A stretch of DNA of 50,800 bases from contig CANRNP010000007.1 of NCBI GenBank assembly GCA_947632015.1, positions 1-50,800 on the forward strand, in the 5' to 3' direction. Within the stretch, counting starts at the first letter, position 1. The number at the start of each line of letters is the position of its first letter. Below are positions 1-7,542 of this stretch, one piece after another. Source of the stretch: an uncultured Clostridia bacterium. Its GTDB lineage: Bacteria; Bacillota; Clostridia; Christensenellales; Borkfalkiaceae. The notes beneath the pieces are model-generated. The model saw only the letters and a list, made by a program, of their open reading frames with translations, ran no database searches and was not told where the DNA came from. The position numbers and the translations under genes are program-made.

Positions 1-354
1 CAATATTTCAGCGGAAGGAGCTACCTTGCGCCCGTTTCCAAAGAACAGGTCGGCATTTTCAACGTCACGTTCGAGCCTTCCTGCCGCAACAACTGGCATA
101 TTCACCACGCGACGAAGGGCGGCGGACAAATTCTCATCTGCGTTGCGGGCAGAGGCTGGTATCAAGAGTGGGGCAAAGAAGCCGTGGAAATGAAACCCGG
201 CGACTGCATCAACATACCCGAAGGCGTCAAGCACTGGCACGGCGCGGCGAAAGACAGCTGGTTCTCCCACCTCGCGATCGAAGTCCCCGGCGAAAACGGC
301 TCGAACGAGTGGCTGGAACCCGTTTCGGAAGAAGACTACGACAAGCTCCCGTGA
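1..354 (+). CDS. Cupin-domain protein, C-terminal part (5' end outside window)
   Basis: The reading frame is open from base 1 to the TGA at 352-354, so the start lies upstream of the window. The 117 visible residues show a cupin barrel: NWHIHHATKGGGQ followed by a G-x-W segment, then MKPGDCINIPEGVKHWHGA, with the metal-type histidines in HIHH and KHWH. The end (EEDYDKLP) is what is usually seen in cupins fused behind a carboxymuconolactone decarboxylase-like domain; whether that fusion exists here cannot be seen. It is 7 bp upstream of the ABM-domain gene, so the two are probably co-transcribed. The substrate is unknown. Confidence 0.85.
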   Translation, partial: QYFSGRSYLAPVSKEQVGIFNVTFEPSCRNNWHIHHATKGGGQILICVAGRGWYQEWGKEAVEMKPGDCINIPEGVKHWHGAAKDSWFSHLAIEVPGENGSNEWLEPVSEEDYDKLP

Positions 355-361
355 GGCGGAA

Positions 362-652
362 ATGGCGTTTACAGTCAATATTTATTACACGGGAACAAAC
401 GGCAATGCAAAAAAGTTTGCGGAAGAGATGAAGAAAAGCGGGCTCGTAGAACGCATCCGCGCCGAAGAGGGAAATCTCCGCTATGAGTATTTCCTGCCCA
501 TGGACGACCCCGAAACGGTGCTCCTCATCGACGCTTGGAAAAGCGAGGAAGCTCTCGACTTTCACCATAAAAGCCCAGAGATGAAAGAAATTGCCGCGCT
601 CCGCGAGAAATATTCCCTCAAAATGCGGGTGCAGAAATTCTGCGAGGTCTGA
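362..652 (+). CDS. ABM-domain (antibiotic biosynthesis monooxygenase / YgiN-like) protein
   Basis: This 96-residue protein has the size and pattern of a single ferredoxin-like ABM domain: a first beta strand FTVNIYYTG, a helix with KKFAEEMKKSG, RYEYFLPMDDPETVLLIDAWKSEEAL, then HHKSPEMKEIAALREKY. Proteins of this fold act as cofactor-free quinol or polyketide monooxygenases, or as dimeric stress proteins. The pattern Y-E-x-F-x-x-x-D-D-P with L-I-D-x-W and the HHKSP segment is diagnostic of the family. The neighbours (cupin, flavodoxin-like protein) suggest a small redox or detoxification operon. The true substrate cannot be read from sequence. Confidence 0.8.
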   Translation: MAFTVNIYYTGTNGNAKKFAEEMKKSGLVERIRAEEGNLRYEYFLPMDDPETVLLIDAWKSEEALDFHHKSPEMKEIAALREKYSLKMRVQKFCEV

Positions 653-656
653 AAAA

Positions 657-1139
657 ATGAACAAACTCATACGAACGTCGTTAATTTTTTTGTTCGTAAG
701 CTGTTTTGCGCTTGCCCTATCGGCTTGCGGCACTTCGCCGCGCGAACAAGACCTTGGCGGACCCGAAAAGGAGACGGAAATGATCGATACGATTTATTTG
801 AAAATAGGAACGCATAAAATTACCGTTAAACTTGAAAAGAATTCTGCAACGAAGGCGCTCGCCGAACTTCTAAGCGAAGGCGATATTTCCTACACCGCGC
901 ACGACTACGGCGGTTTTGAAAAGGTGGGCGATTTGGGGCATACCCTTCCCCGCGAAGATAAACAGATGACGACCGAGGCGGGCGACGTGATCCTCTATTC
1001 GGGCGATCAAATCGTCCTGTTTTACGGCAGTAATTCGTGGAGTTATACAAAGATCGGCAAAATGCAAGGCACTGCGGACGAAATCAAGGAAATTCTTACG
1101 CAGAACAACCCCGTCACGGTAACGATCGGCCTACATTGA
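657..1139 (+). CDS. Cyclophilin-like-fold lipoprotein
   Basis: The start is set at the ATG at 657, 4 bp after the preceding stop, because it gives a lipoprotein signal (MNKLIRTSLIFLFVSCFALALSAC split at the lipobox LSAC). An upstream in-frame ATG lies inside the previous gene and would bury the signal. The 160-residue product after the lipobox contains IYLKIGTHKITVKLEKNSATKAL, a two-part stretch, then GGFEKVGDLGHTLPRED, GDVILYSGDQIVLFYGSNSW and TYTKIG-like segments. This is the cyclophilin-like barrel found in many gut bacterial proteins next to flavodoxins. It is probably a surface protein; no peptidyl-prolyl isomerase activity can be claimed. Confidence 0.8.
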   Translation: MNKLIRTSLIFLFVSCFALALSACGTSPREQDLGGPEKETEMIDTIYLKIGTHKITVKLEKNSATKALAELLSEGDISYTAHDYGGFEKVGDLGHTLPREDKQMTTEAGDVILYSGDQIVLFYGSNSWSYTKIGKMQGTADEIKEILTQNNPVTVTIGLH

Positions 1140-1155
1140 ATTTTAAGGAGAACAT

Positions 1156-1692
1156 ATGAAGAAAGTTTTGGTAATATCGTCAAGTTTCAGGACGAAGGGA
1201 AATTCTGCAAGGCTTGCCGAGGAATTTTCGAGGGGGGCAAAAGAAGCGGGAAACGACGTCGAATTTATCTCCCTGCACGATAAAAAGATCGCCTTTTGCC
1301 GCGGTTGCCTTACCTGCCAAAAGACGAAACGGTGCGTGATTTCCGACGACGCCGACATAATCCGCGAGAAAATGCTCCATGCGGACGTCCTGGTATTCGC
1401 AACGCCCGTCTACTACTACGGGGTGAGCGGACAGCTGAAAACCCTGCTCGACCGCTGTAATCCCCTATATTCTTCGGACTATCGGTTCCGCGAAATTTAT
1501 CTGCTCTTTGCGGCGGCGGAAGAGAGCGAGGACGCCGAAAAAAGAACGCTTGCAGGGTTCGACGGCTGGGTCGTTTGCTATGAAAAAGCGGCTCTTGCGG
1601 GCTATGTGTTCTGCGGCGGCGTGAACGACGTGGGCGACATTGAGGGGAACAAAAAACTCGAAGAAGCCTACAAAATGGGAAAGTTGCTGTAA
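1156..1692 (+). CDS. Flavodoxin-fold NAD(P)H-dependent FMN reductase / iron-sulfur flavoprotein-like
   Basis: The 178-residue protein begins with MKKVLVISSSFRTKGNSARLA, the FMN-phosphate-binding loop of the NADPH-dependent FMN reductase family. It continues with CRGCLTCQKTKRC, a cysteine cluster of iron-sulfur-flavoprotein type, and with FATPVYYYGVSGQLKTLLDR, the typical flavin-site segment. A Shine-Dalgarno AAGGAG lies 8 nt before ATG 1156. It follows the cyclophilin-like gene by 16 bp and closes the redox operon. It is expected to be a cytoplasmic flavin oxidoreductase. The natural electron acceptor is not visible, and whether the cysteines bind a cluster is inference. Confidence 0.88.
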   Translation: MKKVLVISSSFRTKGNSARLAEEFSRGAKEAGNDVEFISLHDKKIAFCRGCLTCQKTKRCVISDDADIIREKMLHADVLVFATPVYYYGVSGQLKTLLDRCNPLYSSDYRFREIYLLFAAAEESEDAEKRTLAGFDGWVVCYEKAALAGYVFCGGVNDVGDIEGNKKLEEAYKMGKLL

Positions 1693-1716
1693 ATTTTTAC
1701 GAGAAAGGAGCTGACC

Positions 1717-1826
1717 ATGAAGAAAAAGTTTGTTCGGAGCTGGGCGACGACGTTTTCAACAACTGCGGCGCACTTGACGCCGGTTTTCCGCTTCCCCCTC
1801 CCAAAGCGAAGTGGAAGCATGGGTAA
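1717..1826 (+). pseudogene. Possible broken short gene after the flavodoxin gene
   Basis: A good ribosome site (AGAAAGGAG) stands 6 nt before ATG 1717, but the ATG frame runs into sequence without protein character and out across the end of the next, opposite gene. Shifting by one base in the A-run at 1721-1727 gives M-K-K-K-V-C-S-E-L-G-D-D-V-F-N-N-C-G-A and so on, ending at TAA 1824-1826. This suggests a one-base frameshift in a short or truncated gene. The family is not recognised. It could also be chance. Confidence 0.3.
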
Positions 1827-1847
1827 GCGGCTTAAACGTCTGACGGG

Positions 1848-2639
1848 TCACTCGCCGATGATTTCGAGGTACTTTTTCCCGTAAACATAGCTCGCCACGC
1901 TGAGAAGATTCCCGTCGCGGTCGGACCTTTGAAAAACGTCGAACCAGTCGGGATGGCGCAAATATTTCACGGCGATGTCGTCCCAGATATAGCAGCCCTT
2001 TTCGCCCGAACGGAAGGTCATTTCGCGGGCGCGGTTTACGATCCTGTGCATGAGGTCCCCGTCCCCGATCTCCTCTTCACGGAGATTCAGGAGCGGGTGG
2101 CGGCAGGTATCCATCGTTATGGCGACGTGCGGATATTTTACGCATTCCGAAAAGGCGGCGCGGTTGAGCGCATGGTTGAATTCGTAGCCGCGGAAGTTGG
2201 GCTCCTCGGCGATGTTGCCGCCCATAAACACGAATTTGCGCGGCTTCTTTCCGAGCGCGAACGGCACGAGCGTCATGGGACCGAGGCTCAACAGGTCGAA
2301 CTCGCCGCCCTCCTTCTGCCAAGCCGAGAAGGGCACCGTTTCGCAGGGCGGCTCGTGCTCTTCGAACAAATCCCCCATGCCGTCGCCGCCGTGGATCTCT
2401 TTGAGATACTCCGCGGGCTGACCGATCATCGACGTATCTACGATCTTTACCGGAAGGTGGGGAAAATTCAGGTTCGCAACGAGTTTTTTCGCATTAACGA
2501 GCGCAACGTCCGCAGGGACGTTCCCGCCCACGGCGACGAGTTCCGCCTCGTCGTACCCGTCCTTTTGGGCGTGCAGAAGGGCGTCGACCGTTGCCGCCGC
2601 GTCGTCTAAGCCGTAATCGCAAAATAAAACCAACTTCAT
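1848..2639 (-). CDS. Nucleoside hydrolase-like protein (divergent active site)
   Basis: The start is the ATG at 2639 behind ACGGAG, eight codons into the longest frame; 263 residues. The N-terminus MKLVLFCDYGLDDAAATVDA matches the first strand and metal loop of inosine-uridine nucleoside hydrolases, and HGGDGMGDLFE resembles the family's DGLGG loop. The canonical D-x-D-x-x-x-D-D is here F-C-D-Y-G-L-D-D, so the first aspartate is replaced by phenylalanine. The late H-D-P motif appears as W-D-D-I. Three of four early aspartates remain. It may be a hydrolase with altered specificity or a non-catalytic relative. It stands alone, tail to tail with the + strand redox cluster. Confidence 0.72.
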   Translation of the reverse strand: MKLVLFCDYGLDDAAATVDALLHAQKDGYDEAELVAVGGNVPADVALVNAKKLVANLNFPHLPVKIVDTSMIGQPAEYLKEIHGGDGMGDLFEEHEPPCETVPFSAWQKEGGEFDLLSLGPMTLVPFALGKKPRKFVFMGGNIAEEPNFRGYEFNHALNRAAFSECVKYPHVAITMDTCRHPLLNLREEEIGDGDLMHRIVNRAREMTFRSGEKGCYIWDDIAVKYLRHPDWFDVFQRSDRDGNLLSVASYVYGKKYLEIIGE

Positions 2640-2699
2640 AATAACTCCGTTCAAGAGACGCAAACCGCCCCCGCGAAATTGACGGGAGCGGCTGTTTTT

Positions 2700-4073
2700 T
2701 TACAGAATGTTTTTCGTCCAGCGGGGAAGCAGGGCGACGTCGCGGATGTTCTCCATCCCCGTTACATACATGACGAACCGTTCGAAACCGAGCCCGAATC
2801 CGCCGTGCGGCACGCTTCCGAACGTGCGCAGGGCGAGGTATTGCTCGTAGGCGCTCATATCCATCTTCCGCTCCCGCATTGCGGCGACGAGCTTTTCTCT
2901 ATCCGCCTCTCTCTCGCTTCCGCCGATGATCTCGCCGATGCCGGGCACAAGCAGGTCGGCGGCGGCGACCGTTTTGCCGTCTTGGTTCTGCTTCATGTAG
3001 AAGGACTTGATCTCCTTCGGGTAATCGATGACGAACACGGGGCGTTTGAAAACCTGCTCGGTGAGGAATTTTTCGTGTTCGCTTTGCAGATCGCACCCCC
3101 ATTCCACGGGGAACTGGAAACGGGCGTTCTCCTTTTTGAGGATGCCGACCGCTTCGGTATATTCGCACACCGCAAAATCGGCGTTTGCGACCTGCGTGAG
3201 CTTTTCGATGAGCCCCTTTTCCACAAAGGAATCGAAAAACGCCATCTCGTCGGGGCACTCATCCAGCACCGCGCGGATGAGATATTTGAGGAGTTCTTCG
3301 GCGAGTTCGATTACGTCGGGAAGCTCGGCAAAGGCGACTTCGGGCTCAACATGCCAGAATTCGGCAAGATGGCGGGTCGTGTTGGAGTTCTCCGCGCGGA
3401 AGGACGGTCCGAAGGTGTAGATCTTGCCGAGCGCCGTCGCCGCGATCTCCCCTTCGAGCTGCCCGGAGACGGAAAGCCCCGCTTTTACGCCGAAAAAGTC
3501 GTTTTTGTAGTACTCTTCCTCGGTGGCATAGGAGGCATTCCACGGCTGCGTCGTTACGCGGAACATTTCCCCCGCGCCTTCGCAATCGCTCGCCGTAATG
3601 AGGGGGGTATTCATATAGTAGAAGCGGCGTTCATGGAAAAAGCGGTGGATCGCCTGCGCGGCGACCGAGCGCACGCGGAATACCGCCGCAAAGGTATTCG
3701 TGCGGAGGCGCAGATGAGGGATCGTGCGCAAAAATTCGAGGGTCGTGCGCTTTTTTTGGATGGGATATTCCGCGGGGCACTTGCCGAGGAGTTCCACGGA
3801 GAGGGCGTTGAGTTCGTTCCCCTCCCCTTTGAACGCCTTAACGACGTTCCCCTTCACGCGGACGCTCGCGCCGAGTTTGGTGCATTCGGGGTCGACGGTG
3901 AGCGCGGTCTTATCGATGACGACCTGCAAGCGCCGAAAGCTCGTTCCGTCGGAAAGTTCCAAAAAGGAGACCTGTGCGGAATCGCGGAAGGTGCGCACCC
4001 AGCCGCAGACCGTAACTTCACTCCCCGCGATTTCCCGTTTGTTCAAAACCTCATAAATATCGATATGTTTCAT
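2700..4073 (-). CDS. asnS: Asparagine--tRNA ligase
   Basis: The 457-residue protein charges tRNA-Asn with asparagine in the cytoplasm. It has an N-terminal OB-fold anticodon-binding domain (VTVCGWVRTFRDS, residues about 20-110) and a class II catalytic core from about 120 on. Motif 2 is visible as FGPSFRAENSNTTRHLAEFW, and motif 3 as the C-terminal GFGLGFERFVMYVTG. The segment PLITASDCEGAGEMF marks AsnRS rather than AspRS. The length fits the family. ATG 4073 has GAGG 6 nt upstream. A repeat mosaic lies immediately upstream, so the promoter is unclear. Confidence 0.97.
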   Translation of the reverse strand: MKHIDIYEVLNKREIAGSEVTVCGWVRTFRDSAQVSFLELSDGTSFRRLQVVIDKTALTVDPECTKLGASVRVKGNVVKAFKGEGNELNALSVELLGKCPAEYPIQKKRTTLEFLRTIPHLRLRTNTFAAVFRVRSVAAQAIHRFFHERRFYYMNTPLITASDCEGAGEMFRVTTQPWNASYATEEEYYKNDFFGVKAGLSVSGQLEGEIAATALGKIYTFGPSFRAENSNTTRHLAEFWHVEPEVAFAELPDVIELAEELLKYLIRAVLDECPDEMAFFDSFVEKGLIEKLTQVANADFAVCEYTEAVGILKKENARFQFPVEWGCDLQSEHEKFLTEQVFKRPVFVIDYPKEIKSFYMKQNQDGKTVAAADLLVPGIGEIIGGSEREADREKLVAAMRERKMDMSAYEQYLALRTFGSVPHGGFGLGFERFVMYVTGMENIRDVALLPRWTKNIL

Positions 4074-4103
4074 ATAAAACCTCGTTGTCGAATTTTTCTA
4101 TGT

Positions 4104-4338
4104 ACTGCGGCGACCCTTTAATTCCGTCATTCCGCCCCGCGCGCTGTTCTGTTTCTCTAAGCACGGCACGAGCCGCAGACGAAGTAAACATCTCCTTAGT
4201 GTTAAGACTGCGGCGACCCTTCAACTTCGCTTCGCTCCGTTCAGGGTGACGGATTGAGAACGCTCGGCGGCTACTTCGTCGCTTTGCTCCTCGTGCCGCC
4301 CTTCGGCAACATAGAACGCGCGGGCGGGGCAGAGTGAC
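4104..4338 (-). repeat. Interspersed mosaic repeat, copy 1
   Basis: Read on the minus strand, 4207-4338 contains a gcggcacgaggagcaaag block, a ccgccgagcgttctcaat block and a caccctgaacggagcgaag block ending in gtcgccgcagt. The same blocks recur at 31044-31090, 31399-31494 and 45262-45394. A short second piece of the end module (actgcggcgaccctt) is at 4104-4118. No reading frame is supported here. The element fills most of the asnS upstream gap. Confidence 0.8.
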
Positions 4339-4388
4339 GTTTTAGAACACTGCGCGTTGGAAAATCGCCATTTTCCATAAGCGCACTC

Positions 4389-4437
4389 AATTTGCCGCAC
4401 ACTTGCGGCTTCTTGCCCGATGAAACGAATGAGAGGA
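4389..4437 (-). repeat. 49-bp repeat, inverted copy of 30915-30963
   Basis: The reverse complement of this stretch matches 30915-30963 at 47 of 49 positions by eye. It contains cattcgtttcatcgggcaag and a small inverted repeat gccgcaagtgtgcggc. The two copies lie next to members of the mosaic repeat family in both places. It is non-coding; function unknown. Confidence 0.8.
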
Positions 4438-4499
4438 CGAAAGAGTTAAACCGAAAAAGTCCGTTTCCTCGAACGATTATTTACGACGACACCCCTTCC

Positions 4500-4541
4500 G
4501 TCACGCGCTTCGCGCGTGACACCCACCCCTCAAGGGGTGGG
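4500..4541. repeat. Two adjacent perfect hairpins downstream of proS
   Basis: GTCACGCGC-ttc-GCGCGTGAC at 4500-4520 and CCCACCCCT-ca-AGGGGTGGG at 4522-4541 are perfect inverted repeats with tiny loops. They lie 38 bp beyond the proS stop and could end or protect its transcript. The sequence style (hairpins with short loops between repeat modules) resembles 31011-31035 and 31787-31816. Confidence 0.65.
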
Positions 4542-4578
4542 CAAGGGGGAAAGGAGCAAAGAATCGTTCGAAATTTTT

Positions 4579-6012
4579 TCAGTATGCTCTTGCAAAAAAT
4601 ACGGTGTGGACGGAAGGTTTTCCGCAGACAACACACTTTTCGGCGGTGTTTTCCTTCTCCATGACGCGGGCGGTGGCTTGGGCGAATTCCTTCACTTTAT
4701 CTTCGCATTCGCGGCAACCGCACCAGCCTGCCCGCACGAAGTTTCCTCCGTCCACCCCCTGCAAGAGCTCTTCCGCGGTCCCGGCGTTCACGATGCGCTC
4801 ATGCATCCGCTTTTCCGCCTTCGCATAGAGATCTTCGCCGATCCGGCGGAGCATTTCCTCTACCACGGTCTCCGCTTCGGAGAGAAGATAGCCGTCCCCT
4901 TTTTCCAGCGTATCGCGGCGGAAGAGGGTCATTTTGCCGCTCTCGATGTCGCGCGGACCGAGCTCGATGCGGATCGGCACCCCCTTCATTTCCCATTCGT
5001 TGAACTTCCAGCCGGGGGAATTCTCGCTGTCGTCGAGTTTCACGCGGAATCCTTTCGCGGCAAGCCGCTCTTTGAGCGCCCCGCACGCTTCCAAAACCCC
5101 CTCTTTTTTGGCGGCGATCGGAACAATGACGACCTGAACGGGCGCGACGGGAGGGGGCAGAATGAGACCGCGCGCGTCGCCGTGGGTCATGATGAGCGCG
5201 CCGATAAGGCGGGTGGAGACCCCGTAGCTCATCGTGTATCCGTATTGCAGGGCGCCGTCTTTGCCCGTAAACTGTACGCCGAACGCCTTGGCAAAGTTTT
5301 GCCCCATGTAATGGGTCGTGCCCGATTGCAAGCTCTTGCCGTCGTGCATCATCGCTTCCATGCCGTAGGTGGCGACCGCGCCCGCGAACTTCTCTTTTTC
5401 CGTCTTGCGCCCCGTCAGAACGGGCATGCACAAGACGTTTTTTGCGAATTCTTCATACAGACGGAGCATATTGAGGGTCTCCCGCTCCGCCTCTTCCCCC
5501 GTCGCATAGACGGAGTGCCCTTCCTGCCACAAAAATTCGCTCGTGCGGAGGAAGGGACGGGTCGTCTTTTCCCAGCGCATCACGTTGCACCACTGGTTCA
5601 TGCGAAGGGGAAGATCCCGCCAACTCTCCACCCATTTGCCCATCATGTGCCCGATGATCGTCTCCGAAGTCGGGCGCACGACGAGGGGCTCTTCGAGCTT
5701 CGCCCCGCCCGCATGGGTCACGACGGCGACTTCGGGCGCGAATCCCTCCACGTGCTCCGCTTCCTTCGTCATAAAGCTCATGGGAATGAGGAGCGGAAAA
5801 TAGGCGTTTTCCACCCCCGCCGCCTTGAAGCGGGCGTCGAGCTCCTTCTGGATATTCTCCCAAATGGCATAGCCGTAAGGGCGGATGACCATCGTGCCCT
5901 TTACGGGACCGTAATCGACGAGTTTCGTTTTGACGACAACGTCGGTGTACCACTGCGGAAAATCGGTTTCGATGTCCGCGATCTGAGAAACGAATTGATT
6001 GTCCTTCGCCAT
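4579..6012 (-). CDS. proS: Proline--tRNA ligase, archaeal/short type
   Basis: The start is ATG 6012 (MAKDNQFVSQIADIE) behind AGGAG, seven codons into the open frame; 477 residues. This is the type without the editing insertion: class II core with VVRPTSETIIG (motif 2 region) and QEGHSVYAT, then an anticodon-binding domain, then a C-terminal zinc-like domain with CGCREC and CVVCGKP, ending in a terminal tyrosine (FFARAY). These features define the archaeal/eukaryotic-like ProS used by many Bacillota. It charges tRNA-Pro. It is a single-gene unit with its own promoter and a repeat-rich 3' region. Confidence 0.97.
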   Translation of the reverse strand: MAKDNQFVSQIADIETDFPQWYTDVVVKTKLVDYGPVKGTMVIRPYGYAIWENIQKELDARFKAAGVENAYFPLLIPMSFMTKEAEHVEGFAPEVAVVTHAGGAKLEEPLVVRPTSETIIGHMMGKWVESWRDLPLRMNQWCNVMRWEKTTRPFLRTSEFLWQEGHSVYATGEEAERETLNMLRLYEEFAKNVLCMPVLTGRKTEKEKFAGAVATYGMEAMMHDGKSLQSGTTHYMGQNFAKAFGVQFTGKDGALQYGYTMSYGVSTRLIGALIMTHGDARGLILPPPVAPVQVVIVPIAAKKEGVLEACGALKERLAAKGFRVKLDDSENSPGWKFNEWEMKGVPIRIELGPRDIESGKMTLFRRDTLEKGDGYLLSEAETVVEEMLRRIGEDLYAKAEKRMHERIVNAGTAEELLQGVDGGNFVRAGWCGCRECEDKVKEFAQATARVMEKENTAEKCVVCGKPSVHTVFFARAY

Positions 6013-6038
6013 AAAAATTTCTCCTGATTTCAAGCGAC

Positions 6039-6068
6039 ATTATAACATGTTTTTTCCGATTCGTCCAA
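6039..6068 (-). promoter_or_regulatory. Predicted sigma-A promoter of proS
   Basis: On the minus strand TATAAT lies at 6044-6039, with TTGGAC 18 bp upstream at 6068-6063. The leader to ATG 6012 is about 20 nt and carries AGGAG. No T-box antiterminator structure fits in this short leader. Confidence 0.6.
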
Positions 6069-6144
6069 CATTTACAAAGGGTTTTTGAAAAATCGTATTT
6101 TTCACGGGACCGTCTTTCCCGCAACGCCCTGCGGATAAAACATT

Positions 6145-6167
6145 CGCCGCGGCAAAGTGCCGCGGCG
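6145..6167. terminator. Hairpin between the phosphatase gene and proS
   Basis: CGCCGCGGC-aaagt-GCCGCGGCG is a perfect 9-bp stem lying 44 bp beyond the phosphatase stop at 6211. A run of A follows at 6169-6174. On the minus strand the downstream T-rich run is weak, so it may terminate imperfectly. Confidence 0.5.
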
Positions 6168-6210
6168 CAAAAAAGATGAATTCAAACCGGCAAAACCCGC
6201 TCCCGTGAGA

Positions 6211-7404
6211 TCAGCCCAACATGATGCGGACGATGGATTGAAGCTGTTCTTCGGGCACGCGCAACCGTTCAAGCAGGATCGTCCGCGTTTTTTCGGCAAG
6301 CGTGCTTCCCGCCGCCCCTTTGATGTCGGCGACATAAGTGTTGCGGATGGTGCCCAGATCGCGCGCGCCCTCGATGTAGGCAAAGTTGGAAAAGAGATAG
6401 TCGCGGTAGAGGTCCTCTTCGCTCACTCCGAGCAGAGCGCCCACCAAAAAGGCGATGACGCCCGTGCGGTCTGTTCCGATGCTGCAATGAAAGATGAGCG
6501 GATAATTGTTCTCATCGGCGAGCAAGGCGAACACGGCTCTGATCTTGACGCGGTTGAGGTCGATCAGGCTCCCCTCCCAGTTCATTCCCGTATGGTAATA
6601 AAAGATATCGTCGCCGAGCATGCTTTTCTCGATATTCCCGTATTCGGAAGGATCGTTCGACCCCCCGCGAAGGTCGATCTCCGCGCGGATATTGAGGCGG
6701 TTCCGCAACATGTCGATCCCCGCGTTCGTCACGGTGATCTCCCCCGAATAGTTCTTGTTGAGCCTGCCGCAACGGTACATGAGCCCCTGTTTGACGCGCA
6801 CGCCGCTCTCCGTTTGCCAGCCGCCCAGATCGCGGACGTTGGCGACGCCGTCTACATACAGATTGCGGGGACCGAGCCCCTCCGTCGTAAACCACGCCTT
6901 GCCGCTCTCGACATTCCCCACCGAAATGTTCCAGTAATAGGTCGTTGCGATCTTCAAGTTCGAAACGGAAAAAGAGGTCTCGGACGTGGTGAATTCCCAC
7001 ACGTTTTGCATCTCTTCGCCCTCGCCGACCCGCAGAACATACTCCGCGTCCGCCGCGGCGCCCGCCGCTTCCCAGGAAAAGACGACTTCCTGCGGATGGC
7101 TCAGCTCGCGGTGATCCTCCTCGTCCGTCTTATTTACGCCGTCCGCGTACTTCTTGATCTCCTCGTATTTTTCGTTTGTGAGGTACGCCGTCTGCAACTG
7201 TGTATGTAAGACGACGTTCTCTCCGAGATCGGGCAGTTTGAACGCGATCTCTCCGTCGGTGCCCTCGTATCCGCCGCTGAGCGCGGGCGCGGAGGGTTCC
7301 TCCGGGGTCGGGGGCGACGGGAGCTCCGGTTCCGTCTCTCCGCATGCGGCAAGACAGATCACCGCGACAAACAGCAAAGCGACCGCCTTCAAACTCTTTT
7401 GCAT
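6211..7404 (-). CDS. Secreted tyrosine-protein phosphatase lipoprotein
   Basis: ATG 7404 is chosen because AAGGAGGAG precedes it and it opens a lipoprotein signal (LLFVAVICLAACG); 397 residues. A Pro/Glu-rich linker is followed by a fibronectin-III-like segment (FSWEAAGAAADAEYVLRVG ... TTYYWNISVG, roughly 100-180). The catalytic domain starts at DGVANVRDLGGW and carries the signature HCSIGTDRTG at about 306-315, with Cys307 and Arg313 as the P-loop residues. It belongs to the tyrosine/serine phosphatase group related to Y_phosphatase3. It acts outside the membrane. It is monocistronic, and the substrate may be a phosphorylated peptide, inositol or lipid. Confidence 0.88.
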   Translation of the reverse strand: MQKSLKAVALLFVAVICLAACGETEPELPSPPTPEEPSAPALSGGYEGTDGEIAFKLPDLGENVVLHTQLQTAYLTNEKYEEIKKYADGVNKTDEEDHRELSHPQEVVFSWEAAGAAADAEYVLRVGEGEEMQNVWEFTTSETSFSVSNLKIATTYYWNISVGNVESGKAWFTTEGLGPRNLYVDGVANVRDLGGWQTESGVRVKQGLMYRCGRLNKNYSGEITVTNAGIDMLRNRLNIRAEIDLRGGSNDPSEYGNIEKSMLGDDIFYYHTGMNWEGSLIDLNRVKIRAVFALLADENNYPLIFHCSIGTDRTGVIAFLVGALLGVSEEDLYRDYLFSNFAYIEGARDLGTIRNTYVADIKGAAGSTLAEKTRTILLERLRVPEEQLQSIVRIMLG

Positions 7405-7432
7405 CACTTTTCTCCTCCTTATATCTATCTCT

Positions 7433-7461
7433 ATCTTAACGCGAACGGGCGGTCTTGTCAA
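7433..7461 (-). promoter_or_regulatory. Predicted sigma-A promoter of the phosphatase gene
   Basis: TTGACA (7461-7456), 17-bp spacer and TAAGAT (7438-7433) on the minus strand, about 28 nt before ATG 7404. The -35 context TTCTATTGACAAGA closely resembles that of the giant lipoprotein promoter at 50546-50574. Confidence 0.75.
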
Positions 7462-7491
7462 TAGAAATTAAAAAAATTTTCATATTGAGGA

Positions 7492-7520
7492 GAAAAAAAG
7501 AGGATCTTCGGAAGAGATCC
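7492..7520 (-). terminator. Terminator of the small lipoprotein gene
   Basis: On the minus strand GGATCT-cttccga-AGATCC is followed by TCTTTTTTTC. It lies just after the stop at 7543, the classical stem plus U-tract. Confidence 0.7.
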
Positions 7521-7542
7521 CCCCTTTACATGAAAAAAATTT

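Noticed and set aside
4104..4541. Transposable element with its own transposase
   Set aside because: No transposase frame or clear terminal inverted repeats with target duplications are visible; only the repeat modules are supported.
2679..6027. Long + strand open frames opposite asnS and proS
   Set aside because: They are antisense shadows of two unmistakable tRNA synthetases.
6013..6110. T-box leader before proS
   Set aside because: The leader from the -10 box to ATG is about 25 nt, too short for a T-box; no T-box bulge sequence was seen.
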